Assembly: GCA_002751075.1 (NCBI GenBank) | Contig: NAOQ01000381.1 | Location: 1 to 62,380 of the forward strand | Source of the DNA: Ichthyophonus hoferi | Lineage: Eukaryota; Opisthokonta; Ichthyosporea; Ichthyophonida; Ichthyophonidae | Direction of reading: 5' to 3' | DNA: 62,380 nucleotides | Part shown: one piece after another, positions 23,310-37,150 of the stretch | Numbering within the stretch: the stretch's first letter is position 1 | Layout of the letters: every line of letters begins with the position of its first letter | Notes under the pieces: model-generated | The model's input: only the letters and a program-made list of their open reading frames with translations | Told to the model about the DNA's origin: nothing | Databases searched by the model: none | Translations under genes and position numbers: made by a program

Positions 23310-25175
23310 ATGACCAGTCTTATGTCAATCCGTATGGTCTTACAGAGAGCTAGAAGTTCTCTCTTTATACCAACGCTAACGGCCAGATTTTATTTGACAG
23401 ATGGTTCCTTGATCCAACGGCCCTGGGTGTTGGTGCGGTCTATGGCAACACATGAAACCCCCACCCCTCATGAAGGTCAGTTATTGTCCCTTTTGCCTAA
23501 CATACATACTTACCTTTTCACTATTACCAATTAAACTTGTTAGTTAAAACATATATGAAGAGGCATAAGCTTATCTTATTTTTTTCTCTTTCTTACAGGT
23601 CTTCATACACCAACCTGCTATACATATATTTACCCTTAGATATATTTGAGGGTGCTGGCTTGCCCTTACGTATTTTTATTTTTAGCGTGCTAGAATTATT
23701 GTTTTTCCTGTTCTGCCTATTGGACCTGCATCCGGATGTATTAATCCAAAGATAGTGGTGTGTTTCCTATATTAGTAAATTTCAAACTAATGGGATATTG
23801 CAACTATACCAGTCCTGCCTGCCTAATATTGCAATGTATTAATTGACTACAGTAATCATTTACTCTCCCTATAGAGGCCTTACATTCTGCTTCAACACGG
23901 GCCTTCTTGCCTCGACTGTTTCGCACTCAGGCAGTCCAGACCTATTTAGACACATTGGAAACAGAGGAGCAACTGGACACATTAAAGGTAGAGTTCAATC
24001 ACATGATGGCTGGGAGCTGATATATCACCAATCTGTAGATTGACAAATTACTCTCAGGATGTTCTAGGACACATTAAGGATACAGATCTACACCAGGATC
24101 CTGCCCTCTCCATGTCCATTTTAGCTGTCTGCCTACGAGTTGGAGATGGCTTGGTAGGTGACATATAGCTATCCACAACCCCCTGCTAACGTCATGATCT
24201 GTATATACAGGTGATGTGAAAGGAATTATTAGAATTAACACAACATGTAATGGGTGGAGTGGGGTGCAGAAGGGTCTACTAGATGCTTTTGAGCTATTTA
24301 GAGAGCCTGATATCTATGGGCTAGTGGTCAACCAGGTGGTGCTGTCCGAGACTATAGAGGCACTTGTAGGTCGCCACTGCCCTGAACTAGCATGGGAATT
24401 ATATGATATACACAGCTCCAGTCTGGTAAGGCCCTGTTATACATGTATGGTGTATTTTAGAAAAAGGTGTCAATGACATTAGGGACAGGGCATAGGGGGT
24501 AGTTCCTTATAAATTAGGGCCGATGTCTTGGTTTATATATCCCAGGCTGTAGCCAGGGGTATGTAGGGGATGGGTGTATAGGGCATATAGAGTCCATAGA
24601 GTATATAGGTTATATAGGGTATATATGGCATATAAAGTATATAGATTGTATAGGGTATATAGAGTATACAGAATATATAGGGTATATAGGGTATACAGGT
24701 TATATAGTATACAAGGTAATATACCCTAACCCCGTGCCCTGCAGTACCTCCCGCTAGATACATATAAAACCCTTTTAGGTACAAGTGGTGATGACCCTGC
24801 CCTGTACACCCAGGCCAGGGCCTTGTATCATAGCATGAGGAGTAATGGTAAGCTATAATTCTAGAGATCGGAGGGGCTATAGGGGCATGGTTCTGATTGG
24901 AAGATATAGGGCCCTTTCCCGACAGGGAGACCTATCATATTATCGCTAAGGTAGCCCAGCAACAAGGAGACAAAGAAACCCTACAGATCATTGGTGCACA
25001 ATGTAGCCAGGTATGTGGTTACATAATAATTAATAATAATAATAATAATAACTATCCTATAGGGTAATAATAGTTATAGTGATTAATAGTTACTATCCTA
25101 TAGGCAGGTTTTCATTGTATCGAAGAAGCAGATGGATTGGATGAGAACCCTAAGGTGGCCTTGGGTGTCAAATAG
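23310..25175 (+). CDS. Probable mitochondrial helical-repeat protein, unidentified
   Basis: Exons proposed: 23310-23475, 23875-23987, 24058-24153, 24270-24425, 24745-24847, 24926-25010, 25104-25175 (stop TAG). The first 30 residues have many R and S, hydrophobic patches and no acidic residue (MTSLMSIRMVLQRARSSLF), which is typical of a mitochondrial import signal. The rest is predicted mostly helical (YLDTLETEEQLDTLK; DIYGLVVNQVVLSETIEALV; YLPLDTYKTLLG; ALYTQARALYHSMRSNG; ETYHIIAKVAQQQGDKETLQ) and has the feel of pentatricopeptide-like repeats, but I do not recognise the family. Phases agree at most joints. They disagree at 24847/24926, where the best reading is off by one base, and the acceptor at 24269 lacks a pyrimidine tract. 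A small assembly error or a missed exon would explain this. Confidence 0.55.
24560..24722. repeat. Intronic minisatellite of TATAGGGTATA-like units
   Basis: Tandem, imperfect copies of units such as TATATAGGGTATA fill most of the intron between the exons ending at 24425 and starting at 24745. The open frame read through it on the minus strand is a product of the repeat. Confidence 0.8.
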
Positions 25176-26887
25176 GTACACCACTTTACAACTTACTCCT
25201 TTTATTATTGGTCAGTAAACGGACCCCCCCCTCACCCACATGCACGCCCTATATGCTCTATTATGGCGTGGACTGTAGGGTAGGCATTGGCCTAGGTGGC
25301 ATCCCCTTATATGTAGAACCAGCCCACGGCCATTGAATCGATCACCATCGGTCTCATATATTATTCTCTTTCCCCATAATAAATACCTTCTAGTGTGTCA
25401 TATGGTCGGCTGTGCAGTAATAGTACCAACGCACTAGGTGGGTGGCCCCTAATACCTTGTCTGACTCTACCATATCTTTCTCTAAGGACAGGTATTGATT
25501 GGGCACGGACCTCATGAGCTTTCCTGATTGACAGTGTAGGGGAAACAGTATACAGCCTGCTAGGTCAACATAGATATTATATATACTCTTATGTTATAAA
25601 GGCCTTAGTGGCATATATATATATAATGCCAAGGCTCCTTTGCATGTGTACCAGTATAGGCATGCTTCTTGAAGCACAATTGACGTCAGGAGCTAACACT
25701 ACAGTCAATACTATGGTCAACGTTATAGTCAATACTGCATTCTCGCTAGCCATTTTGGCAGAGCATAGGAAACTAATAACAAATAAACATAGCACTATAT
25801 GACGGCGTCCTGTACCATTTATTGCTGCATATCCTATTTAATAAAGTGTATGTTAGTAATAGTACTCCCCTTGGGTCATGGTGGTAGTACTAAAGGTATC
25901 TGTAGTGGTTAGGTCATGTTTTATTGTGAAGCTCTGGGATGGGCAACCAGTAAGTAAATGGGTGGGCAATAGAATAGAGGGAGAGGGAGAAAGGGCTGAC
26001 TTCTAAACGGGTACATGGTAATAATAGAGGATATGATTAGAGCAGGTTAAAGGTAAACAGAACCTACCGCCAATCATTCTTAATATATTAAAACTACTAA
26101 TAAGATCTAGCCATATCACCAAGGAACCAGGTACTGGTAACTTCATCATGCACACCCCATATATAAATATATAGGGAGGCAGTCATTATTATGGGCAGAG
26201 ATATGGAGGCTTATCCACACTATATGCTGTACGACATTCTAACCCTACAGACAGAAGGGTGCCATCAAACATGGGTGGTGTTACGTTAAAAAAGCTTCCA
26301 CAATAGAAAGATTACCAACCAGTGTTGAGGCCCTATCCATAGTATTGTATAGTATAACAGTGGGAACATGGCAAAGCACACAGGATACAGAGGGGAAAAG
26401 GCTCTATATTTAGGGCAGCAACCCATGGGTTGCATTTACTGCAATCTTAGTATAGACATGTTTTAACTTAGTGTAGATCTGTGCGACTATGATATCAACC
26501 ATCCTACGACCATCTTTGTCTAATGATACATACTGGTATCAGGTGTCAAAAGCATGGAGAACTGAGGAAATCAAGTGTATGTGTCCTATATAGGGCTATA
26601 TGTGGGGTGGGGCATACATACACATACACATTGCTACCATTTCATTTTGTGGTCTACATGCTAGCCTCACTACTTAATTTCTAAATGTATCAGACTCGCA
26701 TACAACGTGACCTATTTTATTTTACATGTTACGGCACTTATGTATTGATTTATAAAAGCATTCTAAAGAAACCAGCTAAAATGATTGGTCTGTATTTTAA
26801 AGGGCCAATAAGGTTTGCCCTAATCTACCAGAGGATGATAAGAGGACCATCGCCACCTCGTGATATCCAGGTACACAAACCAATCAA
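25176..26887. other. Intergenic between convergent genes, no gene seen
   Basis: Sequence between the plus-strand gene ending at 25175 and the MED24 gene ending at 26888 on the minus strand. It must hold both 3' UTRs. Short open frames at 25589-25802 overlap on both strands around a small GTCAATACTATGGTCAACG-type internal repeat and are not convincing genes. Confidence 0.5.
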
Positions 26888-29800
26888 CTATTTATTAGCT
26901 TCCATACTATTACTGCTATAATCAATTACAAAACCTGCTAATAATACCCGTTCCTGTTCATTAGTTATGTTGCAGAGAGACAGGAGGAGGTCCTCCCTCT
27001 CTGCTCTTCGTAGGGCGGTCCACAAGGTAGCCATGATATCTTTATCTACTGTAGAGCGGACCAGAGGGTACAGACAGGCCGCCTCCTGCAGGCAGGTTAA
27101 GGCATACACAGCCTCCCCACCCATAGGTGTGTCATTCAGGATGGCCCCACAGCTTCTATACAGGTCATGCAGGCCGGAGGGGGTGCTAGAGAGAGCAATC
27201 AGACGGGCTACCATGCCCGCTAAGGCCTCACGATGGACATTGTTAGTTAGAGTCCCTAGAGCGCGGGGCACTGCATCAGCCATTAGCACATGGCTGCCCG
27301 TAGGCTGCAGGGAGAGTAGGCTGGCACCCAGGCTTGCTGCAAGAAACAGGGTTAGGCTAAGAGGATATTGAGATAGAGGGAGCCAGAGAGTAGAGGGATA
27401 CATACCAAGTAGACCACACTCCAGTACATAGTCCCAGCCCGCCATCTCCTAAGGGAGGCATACAGATTAGTAGTTATCTAGTAGGCTAGGCTGGGAGAAC
27501 AACATAGAGGCAGCTACTTACTGAGACAAGTAAGGAGGCTGTAAGACTGACAGGAGAATGAAGCACACAGTTCACTAGTTGGGCTGCAGGCTTTGAACAT
27601 AGATGCTGTTCAATGATAGCATCCCTTAGGATGTCACAGAACTCAGTGGGTGACACAGCCTCTACTTGGTTAATAGCCACTATCCAATATATCCAGGGTT
27701 AGTCCCTGTCTGCCTTTATGAACCAAGGAGAAATACTAAGAAAGCTACATTAAAGAGGAGGCAGGCCAGGCAGAGACACCACACAGTGCCATGCAACACG
27801 CCAGTAAACTACCATAATGCCATTCTGACTGACCTGTGAATGTCTAGCGGTAGACAACTAGCAGTATTATCTCAGTGGAGTTACATCTACAGGTGTGGAA
27901 AATATACTCAAATATAAAATAATACTAATACACAAGACGTCCAGACAGGGATCAGAAGGCAAGAAAGACCCAGTTAACAAAGATCATACAGACGATATCA
28001 GGATATATAGTTTATACATCAATCTATACACTGTGCATACATGTAGAGCTGGTATTCCTATATACATGTAAACCAATAAGCATAGGAGGTGGATGCTTGT
28101 GATTGGATCTAGCCGTCTCACCTGCACTACTAGGCACCAATTGCATCCAGGGTGCACCTGGGTCAGCATTGGCCAACAACGTAGGCCACACGTGGAAGGG
28201 AAGCGCAACTACCAGCATAGACCAGTGCTCACTTTACTAGGTTATTATGGTCGGGCCATTGAGCGAGGGAGGAGGGGAGTCAGTTAGGCTGTTAAAGGCA
28301 GAGACCACCCCCTCGTGCTGGCCTACCTACCTTCCCTGGGCGTGCATCAACAGGTCCAACAGGACCACCTGGGGCAAGGGCAGGTCAATAGGGCTTGTGT
28401 ATGTGCCATTCCTGTCCCACCTCCGGGGTCAGCCATTGGTGCAAAGTCATATTTTAGTACGTCATTACCATACCATCGGGGGGCACTTACGACCAGGGCT
28501 GTAGGTTCCATACTCCCACCTGGCAATTAGACAGTTGGCTGGCCACCTTGGTCTCTTGGCTCAGCCACAATAGAGCTGTATACCGCCCCTTATTAGGTCA
28601 GGTAGAGGCCTTACGACCAGGCCAAGCACACCATCAGCCACAATAAAGGAGATATATATATAGCGAGGTTAGAAGATCACCTGCGAAAAAGGCCGCAGAC
28701 GACACAGACAGTAGGGTCTGGAGGGGCTGCAGAGTGGTAGGATAGTCTAGGCCAGCCTGTTGTTGTTTGAGACACAACTTCGCCACTGTGGGGGCAATCT
28801 TCACTAGGGAGTCCAGGGCCTGCCTGCTATCCATCCACTATGAGCTGCTGGCATCCTTCCCATCCTACCCCTATATGCAGTACATACCTGCTCCATTTCC
28901 TCATGTCCTGGCAATTTCTTAGAAGGCCCAGCACCTCCAGCGCCTGTTTTATCTGTCAGCCAAGCCTTCTCATACCCTCCTTGGGTCATCCCCCCTCTAC
29001 CCTACATCTTGATCAGAGAAGAATTACATACCTCGTCCATGCGGGATCCATCAACAGAAACATGTCCAGTGCCCAACCACACTGGGCCCTGAGCCCCATC
29101 CTGGTGATGATGGGTTAGTCACAGACCAGACTATAGGGCTAGGCCACCAAGTAACACACCCATCTCTATACTTCCCAGGATGTATTTAAGCAACAGAAAA
29201 TACAAATATACAAGTCAACGCATAGAGGTGGTACACAGGTGCATGGGTGACTGTTAAAGCAACACATGCAAGATATATCTATTTACACGAGGTAGACTTG
29301 CCCCTCCTACGAGCACACATACCTGTCCATCCTGCTGTGGGCCCACTATACCTTGTAGAACACAAAGAAGTAGATATGCTGCATTACGCACATCATATTT
29401 GCTGTCGTTATCTGCACCATGCCTCTCCAATCAGCAAAGGTCTATTATACCATCCCGTTACCATGACAATACAAGCACCTACTGGTCTGGTCACACGCAT
29501 GACTTGGGTCCAATAGTTTTAACAGCTGCAATCGCAACTGGCCCGCCAATCCACATGCAAAAAATGATTCGTATAGCCATGGGGCAGCAAGACTGGGCAG
29601 AATGAGACTCAGTGTAGCGCTATTCTCCCACAGGCCCCTTACTCCCTGCCCACAGCCTAAGGTTAGATAGTTTGTTTTTTCATCCAGACTCCATCCATAC
29701 TGCATACAGCAAAACACTGATGTGGCAATTAAAATTAATATATGCGTCATAGTGGGCCCAAGGGCGGTTAAGATCAGGCTTATGCCGCCAGACAATGACT

Positions 29801-32800
29801 CTCTCGAGGCTATCTAGTACACTACCTCTAGAGAGGTGCTGTAAGAAAGGGAAGGCATGGGGTACAAAGTACGGGCTAGAAAGATCCCCAGACAGCACGA
29901 CGAATGATACTTGATCTTTGTAGTACAAATACACCAGAATGGAATATTGGACATGTAGATTTCACGCAGTTTACATCTAAGTACCATGCTATCCTAGCTA
30001 GATGTATGTCCCCCTATAGTAAGGTAGTATTAAGGTAGAAGCTCTAACCTCAGCATCCAATATGAGCTGGCAAAGGGAATAATGGTGAATTACTAGCCGC
30101 CTGATGCAGGCCAAGGCCAGGTCTAACTGGTTATCACTCCCAGCCGCTAGGGCCCTCTCTACCTCTTCCAGTGAGGATGCATTGCTAGCCTGTAACCCCT
30201 GATCGTTAGCCATACTTATTAGTATAATGTCATAACCCCTCCCTATTGGTCTAATATCACACACCTGAACACTTTGTACGTCAGCAGGTGACAGGAGGGA
30301 TTCGGCCTGAGCGGAATCAATTAGCTGATTGCTAAGCAATGCCTGGACGAATACAGCGAGGAGGCTGGGGCTAGCAATAGACGGTTAGTAGATATGACAA
30401 TAGTAGATATGACATACATTATAGATATGACGATATAGATATGACATTATAAATATGACGTTATAGATATAACGTTATAGATAGGACTATAGAGGACCAC
30501 CCCCAAGATATTGCTTCCGTATTGCTCTACATATGCCCAGCCCACCATAACAGCCAATAAGGAATCATCTATGTATGGCACTTGTACCTATAGGCATTGG
30601 GATTGGAAGCTTGGGCAGCCAGCCACGAGCCAGAATTTGAGGCAAGGCGCTGCAGACATACCCATACAGGCTGGATAGAACATAGGCATAGTTAGAAAAA
30701 CCATATTAAAGAGAGAGAGGGAGAGAATGGGAGAAATGGTAATAAAATAAACAACCAATCAAGAGACTAGATGGTAAGTTGCTCTATAGATAAGCCAATA
30801 GTATGTGAGGGAGAGGAGATGCAAGCAATAGGAGGGTGACATACCTGTCGGTCTGATTGGACTAGCAATGGATCTTGTCGACGTTTTACCTCAAGGCCCT
30901 GTAGTACTAAAGGGACCTAGAGAACAGGTGCTAGTATAAGACAGAGGTAGTACACAAAACGTCTTGTATAAAACCGCATTCTGCACCCAAGGAGCTTCAT
31001 CCACAAAGGGGGCCATATAAAGGTCACCTATAATACTTTATAACCAATCACAGTAATCATATATGGTAATAGAATAGTCTTATAAGGACACCACAAGGTG
31101 TTATAAGGACAAATGTATGGACGCCATCCAAGTACAAGAAAGGAATAATAGCCTGTATATATATATAACATAGATAGACAGTGCCCCACAACCTACCCGC
31201 AGCAATAACATGTTACACCATTTATCCTGCTCAGTTGAGGGATCCTCGGCCATGGCATCCAGGATAGAGCGAATCATATGATAGTACAATGCCCAGTATG
31301 GTAATTTCTGTAGGGCCAATCACCATAATATCAGCATGATATTTAGCCTATAGTCTCCCTCCCATATTATTCATATCTTTCTATCCAATCACTTACCTCA
31401 GTCAGCCCCACGCCATACCAGTGTTGTACCATGTGCTCTAGGCTGTCAAAGGAGAGGTGGGTGGACTGCAGAGGACCAAGTGTCAACAGGCAACCCCCCA
31501 CCTTCCTTATAAAGACACAGTCCCATGGCTATGATTCAAGCTTGCCTTACTGCAACATCAAGATGAGCCAATCATACTAGGGCTACCCAAAGAGGACATT
31601 GTCCCGATGGCTGTATGTGGTATGGCTTTGTGTATAACCCTCTCTACCTCACAATGTATATACACAGTAGGCACTAGGAGACAAGAATATTCATTATACA
31701 GGGATTACATACATGATGAATGATGTACACCCAATCATTAACAGGTAACGATGGTGCAAGTGACCCCATGCCCCACACCCAATGAAAATAAAGACAGGCG
31801 AGGGAGACCATAGGACAACTATAGACGGCACTACATCTATCTACACCTCTCCTAGTCCACCCAAGCCAGCTTCTCCCCTACCTGATAATGCATCCAGAAA
31901 GACACAGTGAGGCCATAGCTCTCGATGGGCCGCCACCCTCCCACTCCACCCTCTGTATGGCTAAGGATCAGTCAACCTGATTTCAATAATAAAACATAGG
32001 GGCATGTAGGTCATAGAAGGAAAGTGATTACGATTGGGCGGCTACTATATGGGATATGCCCATGTTATCCTATTGGCCACCTCAAATAAAAATTCTAAAC
32101 TTATTAAATGCAACTTAATTTGTCCTATATACTTTGTAAGACTATTGGTCTAGACAGTTATCACACGGACTACATCCAATCATCATACGCATAATATATT
32201 GTACGTCAGCACTGCCATACCATTGGTGGAGGTAGAGTCAAGGCCTCGATAGACCGAGTGACATGCCAACTCGTTATTTATATAGTCGTATCCTATAGGT
32301 CGATGACTGAAGGGAAATGCATGTTGATTGGTGGCCATATCCATGGATGATTCACCTCCAATCATAGAGAAGCCAAACATACGATACACCAATCGAATCA
32401 AGGCGGTTAGGTCCAGACCTGTATGATGAGGTCGTTTGGATCCTGTTGATGATTGGTGGTTTCCACCCAGGTGTAGTAAGAGGCCCTCTGTCTCTCTCCA
32501 TAACTCTGAACCCTCCCAGTCAATGATTGGTTACCAGTGCACCACACTAATCTTGTTAGTCAGGTAAAATGGGAAAATGGGAGTGCACCAATGGTTATAC
32601 AGATAATGATAATAATAGACATAGCAACAACTGTAAGGGTAGCCATAGTAACGGCAATAATAAGATAAATAAAAGCAAATAATATCAACACAGTAACCGG
32701 CAGCAAATAATAAAAGGATGCAACCACCTGGATCATGGTCCTTGGCCAGGCATAGCAACACAGCCAGCTGAGTGTTTTCTAGCATACAACAACACATCCT

Positions 32801-33461
32801 CACACAGGCTTCTGCATTAACCACACACTCATCATTTCCCTCCTGCCCCGCCTCCTTTTCCACTAGGGCTAGTGACCCCGTTGCTAGGCGTAACATTCCA
32901 GCGAATACACGTGTACAGGCGGATATGACCTTAGAAGGCCACTGGGCCCCAGCGTCAAGAGGAGGGCGGGCTAATTGCAATACAAAGGTGGAGATAAGGG
33001 GTAATAAGGCAGCTAGGCGAGGAGAGGGACTGGGCTGTAGGACCAGGAGAAGGGCATCAAAGAAGTCTGCAGGGACCAATAAACAGGTCGCCAAGGCATG
33101 TTCCATGTAGGAGATGAGGAGGACGCTGGGCTTAGGGCCCACTATGGCCTGCTGCAGCAGAAGATCTGTAAGGGTAAGGGGGCAAGATGTGGTCAACATC
33201 TCCCATCACCACCCCGAGAAGTTCAATCATCATCATACGGCCTCTCCTCCTCTCTACAACCTATCAAATAAACCCTTTACCTGCCAGAAGACGGCTGTGG
33301 GCATGGGTTCCACTGTGTGTTTGTTGTACTGCCAGGCCCCATTCCACAGGGGACCAGCCACCTGACCAGGCTAGCAACAACAGGTCCTTTAAAGCTTCTT
33401 CATGATTGGGTGAAAGGTCATTTAAGCCTAGTGATAAAACCAGTCCTTCCTCAGTATCCAT
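26888..33461 (-). CDS. MED24: Mediator complex subunit 24
   Basis: MED24 is a helical subunit of the Mediator tail, which links DNA-bound activators to RNA polymerase II. The start ATG is at 33461. Exons: 33461-33281, 33165-32728, 32443-32420, 32292-32221, 31952-31882, 31465-31397, 31307-31197, 30916-30845, 30670-30588, 30370-30265, 30189-30049, 29838-29701, 29624-29483, 29411-29352, 28826-28681, 27679-27522, 27448-27406, 27336-26888 (stop TAG). As I recall the human protein, order and motifs agree: LLQQAIVGPKPSVLLISYM matches LLEQAMIGPSPNPLILSYL; AWSGGWSPVEWGLAVQ matches AWKERWSDYQWAI; MLENTQLAVLLCLAK matches LSSTKNRALLHIAK; and the LPYWALYY...DKW block with the following VPLVLQGLEVKRR matches LFVLEIW...LKW then IPQVLVKLKK. 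Phases agree except between 29352 and 28826, where exons near 29020-29105 and 28895-28960 exist but were not resolved. Introns are rich in CCAATCA. Confidence 0.85.
30385..30485. repeat. Intronic tandem repeat of ATAGATATGAC units
   Basis: About eight imperfect copies of a 12- to 16-base unit built on TAGATATGAC, inside the MED24 intron between the exons at 30588-30670 and 30265-30370. Confidence 0.75.
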
Positions 33462-34878
33462 CTCCTAAGAGAATAAATATCTATTAGTGTGGCTACCAGT
33501 GAACCAATAAAAAGATCAAAGATCATAATAGTAGTATTAATGTCATTTGAAAGACAAACAATGTGACATGTGTAGGTGTAGATGTAGATATGCAATGAGA
33601 TAAAAAAATGGCATGAGCATGAGTATATCTATATGCATATCTAAAGAGAGAGAGAGAGAGGGCCTGAGTGAGTGTAGTAGGAATGGTGTAAAAAGATAAA
33701 TAAAGTGCTGGGAATTATAGTTAAGACATAAAAAAATAAAATCATAGAAGAGGAGAGAGGAGTAAGAGAGGAGAGAAAAGATATTAAAAGGGCAGCAGAT
33801 AGAGAATAACGCGTAGAGGTATTTGAGAATAAAATATTAGATGATTAAAATATGTTTCTGGATGTGTTTGCATGTGTTCTTTTTAATGTACGTGCATGGA
33901 GAGAGAGAGAGTTAACAGAGATAAATGTCAGGGTGGTGGAGGGCCCAAATGGTAAATATATACACAAATATATGTCAATGGCTAGTATGAGTGTAGAATG
34001 CAACTCATGTGGATTATATTCATAAAGTAAAATAGAAGTGTCCTGGGTACAAAAAATATAGACAGAGTGGAGGTGAGATAAAAAAGGGAGCGAGATGACC
34101 CGGAGAGGAAGGAAGGAAGAGATGAAGTATGTAGTGTGTAGTGTGTATAGGTATGTTGGTTTGCAGGGGCCACAACAGTAACATTGGAGATAGGTACTTT
34201 AAGATCTGTCATAGTTGCAAGAGGCATATTCTGGCTCCAATAATATTAAAGGGTCTAAAGGTATAGGACACCTAGTAGGAAGGGGTCACACTCTGTATTT
34301 TATTTTCTGACTATAATAAGTAAGGCGAAAAGCATATTATTGTTCGTAATTCTGGCAGTTAGGGCAGATTAGAATAGCAAATACGCTAATGATTATATAA
34401 ATGGATTATTTATGTATTTAGGAATGTGTATTATTATTTATGTATACATTTATTTTTATGTATTTTTATTGATGCGCATTGTATATTGTAGATTGTAGAT
34501 TATCAGGTGGAATGTAATGATTATATAGATCTACTGTTACAATCCAGTGTATATATTAGTTATTCATATTCATTATATCTCGCTATACCTAACACTACCT
34601 CACCATTAAACCTTCTAACCACTTTCTAGTTGTCCCTTTGCTCTCTATTTAAGTCCTATACTATGTGAACATACATATATTGTAGGGACTGTTTATCTTA
34701 TTTCTATAGATTATGCTATCTCCTTCTACACAATCCTTACTATTTACAAAAGTATTTAAGACATCATAGTAGTGTCTCCAGTCATTTTAGATTACTTTTT
34801 TTATTCCGTTGGGAAAACGTTTTGAGGTCACTAAGAGTATACTTAGACTACAGTCTGGCACTCTTAGTTATAACATAT

Positions 34879-35077
34879 GGGTGATGTATTGCAGCGCAGG
34901 TCAGTCCATATATTCCAGGAGATGGTTGTGGTATATATCTAATCTAAACTTACGCTGTGAAACAGATATCATTAGTAAACAATATAATTTATTTAAATTA
35001 ATATCATTAATACCCAAGTTAAGTAGAGGCTGCTGACCGTCTACTACTATATTTGTTAATCTATGTAGGTCAACAGG
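34879..35077 (+). repeat. Direct repeat flanking assembly gap, left copy
   Basis: Virtually identical to 35304-35501, from GGGTGATGTATTGCAG to GTAGGTCAACAGG, with a single-base length difference near the end (CTACTACTATATTT versus CTACTACATATTT). Both copies abut the run of N. Confidence 0.9.
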
Positions 35078-35303
35078 NNNNNNNNNNNNNNNNNNNNNNN
35101 NNNNNNNNNNNNNNNNNNNNNNNNNNNNNNNNNNNNNNNNNNNNNNNNNNNNNNNNNNNNNNNNNNNNNNNNNNNNNNNNNNNNNNNNNNNNNNNNNNNN
35201 NNNNNNNNNNNNNNNNNNNNNNNNNNNNNNNNNNNNNNNNNNNNNNNNNNNNNNNNNNNNNNNNNNNNNNNNNNNNNNNNNNNNNNNNNNNNNNNNNNNN
35301 NNN
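35078..35303. other. Assembly gap (226 N)
   Basis: A run of N lying exactly between the two copies of the same 199-base sequence, so its stated size is probably an artefact of scaffolding. Confidence 0.95.
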
Positions 35304-35501
35304 GGGTGATGTATTGCAGCGCAGGTCAGTCCATATATTCCAGGAGATGGTTGTGGTATATATCTAATCTAAACTTACGCTGTGAAACAGATATCATTAG
35401 TAAACAATATAATTTATTTAAATTAATATCATTAATACCCAAGTTAAGTAGAGGCTGCTGACCGTCTACTACATATTTGTTAATCTATGTAGGTCAACAG
35501 G
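35304..35501 (+). repeat. Direct repeat flanking assembly gap, right copy
   Basis: Second copy of 34879-35077, beginning directly at the end of the N run. Most likely the two contig ends overlap and were not merged. Confidence 0.9.
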
Positions 35502-37150
35502 AGTCCCACTGGGAACTAATTGCACTGACCTTGTAGCATTTATTGTTTTTATATATGATTATCTTCTAATTACCTTTTTATATCATTAGTATATGTACCT
35601 GTATCACTATATTAAAGAAAATAAGAGTTGGAAGCAAGGATACTGTCGTCATCATATGTAACATCTAAATATTGGCATATCTACAGTATAAGGTCATATA
35701 TAACCTTTTCTTATAAATACTGGTGTGACAGCAGAATACATGATAAATATATTTATATTAATAATTTATACAAGTTTTTTATATATATTATAATAGTATA
35801 TGGAAGGAACATTAAACACTGTGCCCTCTATTAGTGATATCACTGGCTGGTCATTTATTCTTATCTTAACAGCCCAGCAGTGTTACAGTCTGGTCCCATC
35901 TGCTAACTATATTCTTTTTAATCTATACAGTAGTCGGGATTGTTTGAAGAGTGTTATTTATTGTTGGAAATGCGATGATGCATAGCTCTCAACTATATTA
36001 AAAGGCATAGGTTTTGGTAACGAAGGTATAAATATAGTTAGGTTCGATGTAATATATTGTTATAAAACCACAACTTGCGTTAAAATTAAGTCACAAGAAA
36101 TAGCAGTGCAGATTGCTTTTACTTTTTGCTTCAAGTGTGCCTGAGAATAGACTTACGCACAGAGGTAAGTGCTCATATGCTACTCTAAAGTCGCTCATGG
36201 TATAAAGCTATGGACAGCCACTATTTATCCAGATTTTCTCACAACAATAGTGAGAACTAGAACTTTTTGACTTATAAACAATAATGGTTACACTGGAAAA
36301 CTTCAAGAATAACAACAGGCGCCCAGGGAAGTCGAACAAGTACCATGTGAGAAGTGATCCTACTAGGTAGATACCATAATTATATGTTCAGTTCAACTCT
36401 GTTTCTGTATAAACAGGAGATGAAAATGCCATTTCCTTTTCTAACTGGAGAACTAAAATGCGATTGGTTTTTTCAATCTGTAATATTCTTGATAATATGA
36501 CAGCCACTCTACCTTAAAACAAGATATTATCAGGAAATTCATCCAAAACAATCTATTAGTACTGGCAACATTGTATTGGAGAAAATATTGCACTTAGAGC
36601 TACTAGATCTGGAAAGAACTGCAGGATTTTTTAAATAAAATAGTGAAACGACCTTACGTATATTAAGACTATTATAGGATGAAGGGGCAATAGAATACAT
36701 TGCAAGGTCAGACACTTTTGAAATAGCTTGCATATTATGTTATAACCACAGACTAAAAACTGCTATAAAATCAACTGTAAGGAGAATGTAGTGAGTGAGT
36801 ACCTTATTAATCATAATTTATTATGAGGGGTTTTCAAGTACCCGGAATGTAAATATTTATCGCTGTTGAAGGGTCTTTAACAATTTCAAATTGATAATCT
36901 ACAACCTATATTATTCAGGCTGACAAACCCAGGACGGTTTTGCAAGATAATATGTAATTGCGATTAGACCCACGATCAGATCCAAATTGCGATCGACTTT
37001 AATCGGAATAAAAGAAGCCAATCATATAATAGATTCAGTTGGTTTAATGTTTCCCCTCACCAAACTATTCTCTACATCTATATATCTATATATGAACGTA
37101 CAGCATATGTATAGTATATGCATAGTGTATGTATATAGGACAGACACAAA

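Larger units (their letters stand above)
33462..37150. other. Intergenic between the divergent MED24 and UROD genes
   Basis: AT-rich sequence holding the promoters of MED24 (leftward) and UROD (rightward). It contains GA-rich runs (about 33640-33662 and 33898-33910) and the gap with its flanking duplicate. No exon-like segment was seen. The 3' end has an ATATGTATAG-type alternating stretch (37080-37135) just before the UROD ATG. Confidence 0.5.

Noticed and set aside
24533-24784. 83-codon minus-strand frame rich in Y, I and P
   Set aside because: Product of the TATAGGGTATA minisatellite, antisense to an intron.
25589-25802. Secretory-looking short frames on both strands
   Set aside because: Created by a small internal repeat; mutually overlapping frames on opposite strands without other support.
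26967-27371. 134-codon plus-strand frame
   Set aside because: Antisense shadow of the last MED24 exon, whose minus-strand frame fits splice phase and ends in a stop.
32772-33110. 112-codon plus-strand frame
   Set aside because: Antisense to the second MED24 exon.
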